64,000 bases of DNA. Origin: Tenacibaculum sp. AHE14PA (lineage in GTDB: Bacteria; Bacteroidota; Bacteroidia; Flavobacteriales; Flavobacteriaceae). The position numbers were made by a program, and so were the translations under genes. Under the pieces are notes generated by a model. It was given only the letters and a program-made list of their open reading frames with translations, was not told where the DNA came from and searched no databases. The stretch covers positions 1,239,501-1,303,500 of the forward strand of contig NZ_CP058983.1 in NCBI RefSeq assembly GCF_019278465.1. The letters are read 5' to 3'. Shown piece after piece: positions 49,295 to 56,153 of this stretch. The stretch's first letter is position 1. Each line of letters opens with the position of its first letter.

Positions 49295-50104
49295 ATGAAA
49301 ACATTCCTATTTGCGTGGAATCCGAAAAAATGGAATTGGACAACTCTTGAACAGAGCATTGACCAAATCGAACAAACAGGTCGAGCGACAGAAAAATGGA
49401 GTGTAATAAGTCATAAAAAAATCCAACCAGGAGACAGAGCATTCTTAATGAGACTTGGCGAAGAACCAAAAGGAATAATGGCTGCCGGTTTTGTTGCGAC
49501 ACCACCATTTTTATCAAAACATTGGAGCGGAGAAGATAAATTAGTGAATCGTGTAATGATTGACTTTGAAGTAATTTTAAATCCCGAAAAAGAACCGCTA
49601 TTGAGTCTTGATATCTTAAATCAAGGCAATTTGGCAAAAGTAAATTGGACACCGCAATCTTCAGGAATTGAGATTAATCCAGATGTAACGGACGAATTAG
49701 AAGCCGTATGGTTTGACTTTTTGACAACTCAAGAAATCAGACATAACCCTTTCAAAGAAACTGAAAAGGACGAACAGAAAGTTTACACAGAAGGAACACC
49801 AAATCAAGTTTTAGTAACTAAATATGAACGAAATCCATTCGCAAGAAAAACTTGTATTGAGCATTACGGACTTTCTTGTTCAGTTTGCGAATTTAACTTT
49901 GAAAAAGAATACGGAGAATTAGGTAAAGACTTTATTCACGTTCACCATTTAAGACAAGTCGCAGACATTGGAAAAGAATATAAAATCGACCCAATTAAGG
50001 ACTTGAGACCTGTTTGTCCGAACTGCCACGCAATGATTCATAAACGAAAAGAACCATACACGATTGACGAACTGAAAGAAAAAATGAAAAAAGCCAGCAG
50101 GTAA
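49295..50104 (+). CDS. Cassette 3: EVE-HNH endonuclease, likely modification-dependent restriction enzyme
   Basis: A 269-residue two-domain protein. The N-terminal ~145 residues read as an EVE/PUA-like modified-base reader (LFAWNPKKWNW; WSVISHKKIQPGDRAFLMR; GIMAAGFV). The C-terminal HNH nuclease has a zinc knuckle (C195/C198 in CSVCEF; C241/C244 in CPNCH) and catalytic H217-H218 in HVHHLRQ. EVE-HNH proteins are known type IV-like restriction enzymes that cut DNA carrying modified cytosines. The TAA stop lies inside the attC core GCAGGTAAC. An identical copy is cassette 11. Confidence 0.82.
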   Translation: MKTFLFAWNPKKWNWTTLEQSIDQIEQTGRATEKWSVISHKKIQPGDRAFLMRLGEEPKGIMAAGFVATPPFLSKHWSGEDKLVNRVMIDFEVILNPEKEPLLSLDILNQGNLAKVNWTPQSSGIEINPDVTDELEAVWFDFLTTQEIRHNPFKETEKDEQKVYTEGTPNQVLVTKYERNPFARKTCIEHYGLSCSVCEFNFEKEYGELGKDFIHVHHLRQVADIGKEYKIDPIKDLRPVCPNCHAMIHKRKEPYTIDELKEKMKKASR

Positions 50105-50225
50105 CAATGTATATAAAAAATAGGCGAAATAGTAGTGAAATCAAGGGTTTTAGCTTGTATCAAAGTTCAGGTTTAACTGAAAGTTTGGTGCTTCGAAATC
50201 GCCTACTTTTCATATACTAACCGTT
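50097..50225 (+). repeat. attC-like site 3 (end of cassette 3), second structural subtype
   Basis: It opens with GCAGGTAAC (complement of GTTACCTGC). The body differs from the other sites: TAGGCGA pairs with TCGCCTA, TATAT arms lie outside, and an inner TTCAG/CTGAA hairpin is present. It ends at GTT 50223. Identical to site 11. Confidence 0.82.
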
Positions 50226-50646
50226 AGCAAAAACTTTAGAAATCACTCAGGCGGAACTAATTTTGAGTTAAAAATCTTAAATTTATTATTCAATAATTTT
50301 CTTTTCATAACATTGGAAAAATAACAAACAAAAGTTAAGAGCAACTTTACGGAATTCTAAACATTAACAACAACAGAACTGAACGCAAAAAATCACTCTA
50401 GCGGAATTTAGCAACTTTGCGGAGTTGAAAACCTTTGCGGAATTGTTTACTCAAACTCTGAATTTTGAAAATATTGAAAAACTAAAATGGAATTATTAAT
50501 CGAAAAAAACGCATTTGCTAACAACTTGTATATAAAAATTGCTTTATTTTAGCTAAACTAAATAGGCTGTGCTTTTTTACTAAGTCCAATTTTCCTGCGG
50601 AAAATTCGCCGAGCTCTTAAAAAGCAACTTTCTATACAAAAAACCG
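50224..50646 (+). other. Cassette 4: 423 bp with no convincing ORF
   Basis: Start GTTAGCAAA (50223) is matched by TTTGCTAAC (50514). No plus-strand ORF with a plausible start is present. Short GCGGAA/GCGGAG motifs recur about four times. It may be a decayed gene, a regulatory or RNA cassette, or a promoter-bearing cassette. Confidence 0.7.
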
Positions 50647-50648
50647 TT
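50514..50648 (+). repeat. attC-like site 4 (end of cassette 4)
   Basis: It opens with TTTGCTAAC; the inner hairpin AATTTTCC-tgc-GGAAAATT is at 50588-50606; it ends at GTT 50646. The outer TTGTATA arm pairs with TATACAA upstream of the junction. Confidence 0.82.
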
Positions 50649-51142
50649 GGGTTTCATTAGCGGAAACCGTTAAAATTGAACATTTTTAGCTTTTAAAGTG
50701 AATTTTTACAATGTTGGAAAAATTTACAGAAAAGCTATTTTGGAATTTAATTACAACTCAAAAAAAGTAGCTTGAACAATTTAGTTTTTTAAGTCTATTT
50801 TTTACAAATAGAAAAATTCCCGTTTAGAATTGTTTCGTTAAATAAAAATCTAAAACTGGAGAGTTTTGAAATCAAATTACAAACTTTTAGAGTTTTGAGA
50901 AGTTTTGAAAATTGAGTTGAATACCTAAACGTGGAAATCAAAACAGCGGAATTAGAATCTTTGCGGAAATAATAACTGAAAATGAAAATAGAACGGAAAA
51001 ACCATAAAACGAAAACCCAACAAGGTGCATAATTCATTAAGGTGGAACTTCCTTGCGGAATTTCCTCGCACTTTTATTATCTTTCGTTCAAATTCGGAAA
51101 AGCGCTGCACTCTTTTCCTTAACAAAACCATGCACAAAGCCG
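50647..51142 (+). other. Cassette 5: 496 bp with no convincing ORF
   Basis: Start GTTGGGTTT (50646) is matched by AAACCCAAC (51013). No plus-strand ORF. A minus-strand open frame starts inside the attC site and was not accepted. GCGGAA motifs recur as in cassette 4, so the two may derive from a common ancestor. Confidence 0.7.
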
Positions 51143-51144
51143 TT
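51013..51144 (+). repeat. attC-like site 5 (end of cassette 5)
   Basis: It opens with AAACCCAAC; the body is nearly the same as site 2 (GGAACTTCC-ttgc-GGAATTTCC); the outer arm GTGCATAATTC faces CATGCAC; it ends at GTT 51142. Confidence 0.82.
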
Positions 51145-51162
51145 GGGCACAATTAAAAAAAA

Positions 51163-51825
51163 GTGGAAGAAAAAGAAACATTTGATAGAATTCTTAATTT
51201 AATTAGTTCAGACGACTTTCCAAAAGTTATGTCGGAAATGAAAAAATTAGATTCTAAAGCCAAAGATAGATTAAATCTATTTCTCGCTAATAGAACTTTA
51301 CATACCGAATCAGCAAGATACAGAGGTCGTGTTGTAGAAATGAGCATTTATCTTGAATTAATTTTAGCAAAATTATTATCTCAATATTTTGCAAAAGATG
51401 AAAAAAAAGAATTACTCAATTCAATGGTTTTTGATAGAATGGACTTACAAAGAAAACTGAACACTTTAAAAAACATTCTTAAAACCCAACAACCCAAAAT
51501 ATGGAAAACGGAACAATCAAATTTGAAAAAAATTGACAAGTTAATTTCATTCAGAAACAATATCGCTCATTCTGTATTAAATTCATCGCCCGAATATTCT
51601 GAGAAAATCAGAAAAAAAGTTAACCAAATGACAAAAGAAGGAAAGACTGCAAACCATCTTGACGAAATCGAATTTGGCTTTTACGAAAATCATCAATGGA
51701 TATTTAAAACAATAAAATATTCAGAGGTCGAGGAATATCATAAAGGAATTTATGACGGAATAAGTAACATTGAAAATATTGGAAAACAAATAATTCCGAA
51801 TTTTGAATCAACAGCTGAAAATTAA
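51163..51825 (+). CDS. Cassette 6: second, identical copy of the HEPN-like protein
   Basis: The predicted 220-residue product is identical to the one at 47792-48454, including RNNIAH at 131-136 and the GTG start. The entire 819-bp cassettes, including their attC-like sites, appear the same base for base by eye. Only the flanking cassettes differ, so the copy arose recently by cassette movement rather than by local tandem duplication. Confidence 0.62.
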   Translation: MEEKETFDRILNLISSDDFPKVMSEMKKLDSKAKDRLNLFLANRTLHTESARYRGRVVEMSIYLELILAKLLSQYFAKDEKKELLNSMVFDRMDLQRKLNTLKNILKTQQPKIWKTEQSNLKKIDKLISFRNNIAHSVLNSSPEYSEKIRKKVNQMTKEGKTANHLDEIEFGFYENHQWIFKTIKYSEVEEYHKGIYDGISNIENIGKQIIPNFESTAEN

Positions 51826-51831
51826 ATAACT

Positions 51832-51963
51832 GTGCCCAACACCGTGCATAATTCATTGCTTACAAAGTTTTTCCTACGGAAAAACCTCGCGGCCTTCAAA
51901 GGCTTGTAATTGTCTACTATTTATTCGCTAAATTCACGCAAACAAATCATGCACAAACACGTT
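51832..51963 (+). repeat. attC-like site 6 (end of cassette 6)
   Basis: Same sequence as site 1, but joined to a different next cassette (GTTAGCTAC at 51961). Confidence 0.85.
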
Positions 51964-51972
51964 AGCTACAAT

Positions 51973-52557
51973 ATGAACGAAAAAATGAATGATAGAAAAA
52001 ATATAATAATTTCTTTTAAATCAAATTATGGAGAAAGAAAAAAAGGAATTGAGAAGAGAATACAATATTTGAAAGGAATGAGTATTTTGAATTTAGTACT
52101 TACTCTTTTATGTGGTGGAATTCTAATTTCATCAATTATTTCTGAATTATTTGGTTACACTATATTTAGATGGGAAAAAACTGGACTTTTAGCTATCTTA
52201 AGTTTAAGTTTTGTATTAAATCTTCCAAATGAATTATATGAACTTAAACTATTAAATCATTTGAAAAAAATAAATTCTAAACCTGAATTTAATGGAATTG
52301 ATAAACTTAATAGTGAATTAAAAAAAATGATTGACAAACTTAATAATAGATTTAAAAATAATTGGAGCGTCATAGTATTAGCAATCTTGATTTTGATTAT
52401 GGGAATTTGGCAAATGGGTTTTGACAATAATAACCCATATTGGAATTATATGAAATTACCTATTTTAGTATTTTATGGAATAATTATTTTTCGTTTTATA
52501 ATTACGAATAGAAAACTGAATGAAAATATTGAAAAAACGGAAAAATACTGTAGCTAA
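51973..52557 (+). CDS. Cassette 7: multi-spanning membrane protein, unknown
   Basis: A 194-residue protein from ATG 51973, 12 bp into the cassette; an open frame extends upstream through the attC site but would need a start inside it, so I rejected that. Four hydrophobic segments are grouped in two pairs (ILNLVLTLLCGGILISSII and LLAILSLSFVL; then VIVLAILILIMGIW and LPILVFYGIIIFRFII), with a charged ~60-residue linker rich in Lys/Asn/Leu that could be coiled coil. The TAA stop is part of the core GTAGCTAAC. No family is recognised. Confidence 0.6.
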   Translation: MNEKMNDRKNIIISFKSNYGERKKGIEKRIQYLKGMSILNLVLTLLCGGILISSIISELFGYTIFRWEKTGLLAILSLSFVLNLPNELYELKLLNHLKKINSKPEFNGIDKLNSELKKMIDKLNNRFKNNWSVIVLAILILIMGIWQMGFDNNNPYWNYMKLPILVFYGIIIFRFIITNRKLNENIEKTEKYCS

Positions 52558-52679
52558 CACCGTATAAAATTAATTGCTGGTTTTAGCCTATTTACGAAAG
52601 TCCTCGCGGACTTTCTATCTGTGTTTTATTTGCTAACTTTAGTGCTTAAAACACGCAACTAATCTTATACAATCACGTT
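52550..52679 (+). repeat. attC-like site 7 (end of cassette 7)
   Basis: It opens with GTAGCTAAC; the inner hairpin GAAAGTCC-tcgc-GGACTTTC is perfect and covaries with the AATCC/GGATT version in sites 8-10; it ends at GTT 52677. Confidence 0.85.
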
Positions 52680-52709
52680 GTAAGTAATGCCGAAAAACCC
52701 AGAAACCAA

Positions 52710-53504
52710 GTGAATAAAACAATATTTGAAATTACCAAAATGGATTGTCCTTCAGAGGAAAATCTTATCCGAATGAAATTGGACGGAATTTCAAGCATTG
52801 CGAATTTGGACTTTGATATTCCGAATCGAAAATTGACCGTTTTTCACAGCGGAGAAATTGACCAAATCGAAAAGTCCGTTATCGAATTGAATTTAGGTGG
52901 AAAAAAAATCTCAACGGAACAAACCGACCAAACGGAATTTAAAGAAAACGAAAATCAGAAAAAACTACTTTGGTCTGTACTTGCCATAAATTTTGCTTTT
53001 TTCATTATTGAAATGACAACAGGAATTATCTCAAAATCTATGGGACTTGTTGCCGATAGTTTAGATATGCTTGCGGACAGTTTTGTGTACGGAATTAGTT
53101 TGTTTGCGGTTGGCGGAACAGTAATAAAGAAAAAACGGATTGCCAAACTTGCTGGATATTTTCAAATAATACTTGCGATTATTGGATTTGTAGAAGTCTT
53201 GAGAAGATTTTTCGGAAACGAGAAACTTCCCGATTTTTCAACAATGATTATAGTTTCGATTTTTGCACTTATTGCAAACGGAATTTGTCTTTATATTTTG
53301 CAAAAGTCAAAGAGCAAAGAAGAAGCACATATGAAAGCGAGTATGATTTTCACTTCGAATGACGTGATTATCAATTTGGGAGTAATTATTGCAGGAATTT
53401 TAGTGCATTATTTGAGTTCTAATAAACCTGATTTGATTATCGGAACAATTGTTTTTGCATTGGTAATTCAAGGAGCATTTCGGATTTTGAAATTAAGTAA
53501 GTGA
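52710..53504 (+). CDS. Cassette 8: cation diffusion facilitator transporter with N-terminal HMA-like domain
   Basis: A 264-residue protein from GTG 52710. Residues 1-70 look like a heavy-metal-associated-type fold (TIFEITKMDCPSEENLIRM) with a single cysteine instead of CxxC. The membrane part has about six helices; FFIIEMTTGIISKSMGLVADSLDMLADS is the CDF TM2 region with the D-x3-D pattern (split here as GLVADSLDMLADS). The usual long cytosolic C-terminal domain is missing. Likely exports a divalent metal; specificity unknown. It ends 14 bp before the attC core. Confidence 0.78.
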   Translation: MNKTIFEITKMDCPSEENLIRMKLDGISSIANLDFDIPNRKLTVFHSGEIDQIEKSVIELNLGGKKISTEQTDQTEFKENENQKKLLWSVLAINFAFFIIEMTTGIISKSMGLVADSLDMLADSFVYGISLFAVGGTVIKKKRIAKLAGYFQIILAIIGFVEVLRRFFGNEKLPDFSTMIIVSIFALIANGICLYILQKSKSKEEAHMKASMIFTSNDVIINLGVIIAGILVHYLSSNKPDLIIGTIVFALVIQGAFRILKLSK

Positions 53505-53518
53505 ACTAAAAAAGCACT

Positions 53519-53647
53519 ACTTACAACAACGTGTATAATTAATGGCTGGTTCTCGCCTACTTACGAAAATCCTCGCGGATTTTCTATTCGGTTTTTATTT
53601 GCTAAATTAGGTGCTTAAACACGCAACTAATCATACACAAAACCGTT
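53519..53647 (+). repeat. attC-like site 8 (end of cassette 8)
   Basis: It opens with ACTTACAAC; the outer stem GTGTATAATTA pairs with TAATCATACAC; the inner hairpin is GAAAATCC-tcgc-GGATTTTC; it ends at GTT 53645. Nearly identical to sites 9 and 10. Confidence 0.85.
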
Positions 53648-53697
53648 GTGCCCAATTAAAAAATCCGTTTCATAACATTATTCAGATTAAATGATTG

Positions 53698-53727
53698 TAT
53701 CTTTGATAGTATCAAATGATAGTATCA
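53698..53727 (+). promoter_or_regulatory. Cassette-borne promoter and tandem palindromic operators of the Fic gene
   Basis: The -7 box TATCTTTG (53698-53705) overlaps the palindrome TTTGATAGTATCAAA (53702-53716), directly followed by a second, TGATAGTATCA (53717-53727), just before the ATG at 53732. The layout suggests autoregulation, possibly by the winged-helix C-terminus of the Fic protein itself. Confidence 0.6.
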
Positions 53728-53731
53728 AAAA

Positions 53732-54685
53732 ATGAAACCACCTTACGAAATAACATCTTCTATTTTAAAATTAATAACTTCTATCTCAGAGAAAATAGGA
53801 GAAGTAAATGCTAATTTATTAAATAGACCTTCACCTAAATTGAGAAAACAGAATAGAATCAAAACTATTCATTCTTCGTTAAAAATAGAAGGAAACACAC
53901 TTACAGAGGAACAGATTACTGCACTTCTTGAAAACAAAAGAGTTATTGGACCTAAAAAAGATGTTATTGAAGTTTTAAATGCAATCAAAATCTATGAAAA
54001 TTTAGATGATTACAATCCTTCTAATGAAAAATCTTTTTTAAAAGCACACCAAAACTTAATGGAAGGTTTAATCGAAAATTCAGGGAAATATAGAACTCAG
54101 AGTGTCGGTATTGTAAAAGGCTCTAAAATTGAGCATTTAGCACCACCATTTGAAAATGTGCCATTCTTAATGAAAGACCTTTTTGAATATTTGAAAAATT
54201 CTGATGAAATTGAATTAATTAAAAGTTGTGTTTTTCATTACGAAATGGAATTTATACATCCATTTTTGGATGGAAATGGAAGAATGGGAAGATTATGGCA
54301 AACTTTAATTTTAATGGAAAAATATCCAATATTTGAGTTTTTACCTTTTGAAACATTAATCAGTAATGACCAGGAAAAATATTACAAAGCTTTAGCTGAA
54401 AGTGATAAATCTGGAAAGTCAACTAAGTTTATTGAATATATGCTTAACGTAATTGACATTTCAATAAGTCAATTATTAGATTTTAATAATCGAACTTTAA
54501 ATGAAAAAGATAGATTAGAATATTATGTTTCATTAAACAAAATTGAATTTACAAGAAAAGATTATATGGATGTTTTTAAAGACATTTCTTCAGCAACTGC
54601 AAGTAGAGATTTAAAAAAAGGAGTTGAATTAAATTTATTTGAAAAAATAGGAGAAAAAAATAAGACAATCTACCGTTTAAAATAA
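53732..54685 (+). CDS. Cassette 9: Fic-domain AMPylase-type protein
   Basis: A 317-residue protein. The Fic active site is intact: HPFLDGNGRMGR at 176-187 (H176 base, NGR loop). The N-terminal region has SSLKIEGN (about 47-54), matching the (S/T)xxxEG/N inhibitory helix of class II Fic proteins, so activity is probably self-restrained. The C-terminal ~70 residues (RKDYMDVFKDISSATASRDL) form a winged helix-turn-helix. Fic proteins transfer AMP or related groups to target hydroxyls. No separate antitoxin gene is present in the cassette. Confidence 0.88.
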   Translation: MKPPYEITSSILKLITSISEKIGEVNANLLNRPSPKLRKQNRIKTIHSSLKIEGNTLTEEQITALLENKRVIGPKKDVIEVLNAIKIYENLDDYNPSNEKSFLKAHQNLMEGLIENSGKYRTQSVGIVKGSKIEHLAPPFENVPFLMKDLFEYLKNSDEIELIKSCVFHYEMEFIHPFLDGNGRMGRLWQTLILMEKYPIFEFLPFETLISNDQEKYYKALAESDKSGKSTKFIEYMLNVIDISISQLLDFNNRTLNEKDRLEYYVSLNKIEFTRKDYMDVFKDISSATASRDLKKGVELNLFEKIGEKNKTIYRLK

Positions 54686-54687
54686 CT

Positions 54688-54816
54688 GGGCACAACACCG
54701 TATATAATTTATTACTAGTTCTAGCCTACTTACGAAAATCCTAGCGGATTTTCTATTCGGTTTTTATTTGTTAACTTAGTTGCTTAACCACGCAACAAAC
54801 CATATACAAACACGTT
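54688..54816 (+). repeat. attC-like site 9 (end of cassette 9)
   Basis: It opens with GGGCACAAC (complement of GTTGTGCCC); inner hairpin GAAAATCC-tagc-GGATTTTC; outer arm GTATATAATTT with CATATAC; ends at GTT 54814. Confidence 0.85.
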
Positions 54817-54847
54817 AGCCACAAGCTCTGAAAAGCCACCACACAGT

Positions 54848-54894
54848 CAAGCACATTTTATTTTGCTCGTGCCTCACAAAATAAAAAGAGCTTG
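54848..54894 (+). repeat. Left hairpin flanking the R-M operon
   Basis: TTTTATTTTG (54856-54865) pairs with CAAAATAAAA (54877-54886) around the 11-nt loop CTCGTGCCTCA; outer arms are CAAGC/GCTTG. The unit is flanked by CCACCAC (54836-54842 and 54902-54908). The loop is identical to that of the right hairpin while the stem differs by compensated changes. Confidence 0.6.
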
Positions 54895-54985
54895 CCTTTT
54901 CCCACCACCGCCCGAAAATATTTTGATTTAATACACAGTTTTTTGAGATATAAATGTAAATTAGTGGATTGAAAAAACATCTGAA

Positions 54986-55183
54986 ATGAACCGAATTAAG
55001 GAAGTGTTGGAACAGAAAGGAATAAAGCAGACTTGGTTGGCGGAAAAACTAGGCAAAAGCTACAATATGGTAAATGCTTATGCTCAAAACAGACAACAAC
55101 CGAGATTGGAAACCTTAATGGAAATTGCCAATATTTTAGATGTGGACGTGAAAGAATTAATAATATCAAATAAAGAAAAATAA
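54986..55183 (+). CDS. XRE-family helix-turn-helix regulator (putative R-M control protein)
   Basis: A 65-residue protein, almost entirely an XRE HTH: IKEVLEQKGIKQTWLAEKLGKSYNMVNAYAQ, then PRLETLMEIANILDVDVKEL. Small XRE proteins at the head of R-M operons are usually C proteins that delay restriction until DNA is methylated. The 5'-nucleotidase ATG follows its stop codon directly. The ~160-bp region before it has no clear TAnnTTTG box. Confidence 0.85.
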   Translation: MNRIKEVLEQKGIKQTWLAEKLGKSYNMVNAYAQNRQQPRLETLMEIANILDVDVKELIISNKEK

Positions 55184-56152
55184 ATGCCTGTAGACTTTTC
55201 AAAAATATTAGTAGTTGGTGTATCATCTAGGGCACTCTTCAATTTAGAAGAAGAAGAGCAGATTTTTAAGGATAAAAACATTCGTGGTTTTCGAGAATTT
55301 CAGTTAGCAAACGAAGACAAGTTACTTGAAAAAGGAACTGCATTTCCATTGGTTGAAGCTTTATTAAAACTTAACACACACGTAGACAAAAAAAGTCCAA
55401 TTGTCGAAGTTGTTGTAATGTCCAGAAATAGCCCAGAAACAGGCGTAAGAGTATTAAAAGCAATCGAACATTACAATCTACCAATAACAAGATGGGCATT
55501 TTCTGGTGGCGAACCACTCTCACCATTTATAGATGCTTTTGATATTGACTTATTTCTTTCGCGAGATGAAAGTGATGTTCAGAAAATAATTGATACTACA
55601 AATTGTGCTACAGCATTAATTTATGACCCACCAGAGAATTTTGAACCTGAAACAGACAGAGTGAAATTCGCTTTTGATGCTGATGCAGTTGTTTTTTCAG
55701 AGGAATCTGAAATAATTTATAAAACCAAAAACATAGAGGCTTTTCATAAACACGAAAAAGAAAATGAAGATGTTCCTTTAAATGATGGTCCGTTTGCTGT
55801 GCTTTTAAGAAAGTTGTCAGATATTCAAGATTTTCTTCCTATCGAAAAAGAGCTTTCACCATTGAGAATAGCCATAGTTACTGCTCGTAATGCACCAAGT
55901 CATATGCGAGTTATTAAAACTTTAAGAAAATGGAATGTCTATGTTGATGAAGCCTATTTTTTGGGTGGTTTACCTAAAGAAAAAGTTCTAGAAGCATTCG
56001 GAGCTCATATCTTTTTTGATGACCAACATACACATTTAAGTGATTCCAGTAAAAAAATTCCTTGTGGTAGGGTTTTGTATAAATCAAATTCCATTTTAAA
56101 GAATTACGAAAAAGAAATTATTGTAGAACCAAAAAAAGAAAAAGAAAACTAA
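55184..56152 (+). CDS. 5'-nucleotidase (PF06189-like) inside a type III R-M operon
   Basis: A 322-residue protein resembling the cytosolic 5'-nucleotidase 1 family: ILVVGVSSRALFNLEEEEQIF, then PLVEALLKLN, VEVVVMSRNSPETGVRVLKAI, TRWAFSGGEPLSPFIDAFDIDLFLS, and a duplicated-like C-terminal half (IAIVTARNAPSHMRVIKTL, then HIFFDDQHTHLSDSS). The family dephosphorylates nucleoside monophosphates by a HAD-like mechanism. It is translationally adjacent to the regulator (0 bp) and mod (1 bp), so it belongs to the operon. Nucleotide depletion as an anti-phage arm is conceivable but is inference. Confidence 0.75.
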   Translation: MPVDFSKILVVGVSSRALFNLEEEEQIFKDKNIRGFREFQLANEDKLLEKGTAFPLVEALLKLNTHVDKKSPIVEVVVMSRNSPETGVRVLKAIEHYNLPITRWAFSGGEPLSPFIDAFDIDLFLSRDESDVQKIIDTTNCATALIYDPPENFEPETDRVKFAFDADAVVFSEESEIIYKTKNIEAFHKHEKENEDVPLNDGPFAVLLRKLSDIQDFLPIEKELSPLRIAIVTARNAPSHMRVIKTLRKWNVYVDEAYFLGGLPKEKVLEAFGAHIFFDDQHTHLSDSSKKIPCGRVLYKSNSILKNYEKEIIVEPKKEKEN

Positions 56153-56153
56153 T

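Noticed and set aside
49116..49652. Minus-strand 178-codon open frame across the EVE-HNH gene (and its twin at 60622-61050)
   Set aside because: It lies antisense to a well-supported coding gene, begins inside coding sequence and has no domain-like composition; the twin is only a consequence of the duplicated cassette.
50795..51037. Minus-strand 80-codon frame in cassette 5
   Set aside because: Its start lies within the attC-like site, it opposes the array direction, and the product looks like random AT-rich translation.
51910..51972. N-terminal extension of the cassette 7 protein into the attC site
   Set aside because: The open frame upstream of ATG 51973 is translated attC sequence and would cross the recombination junction.
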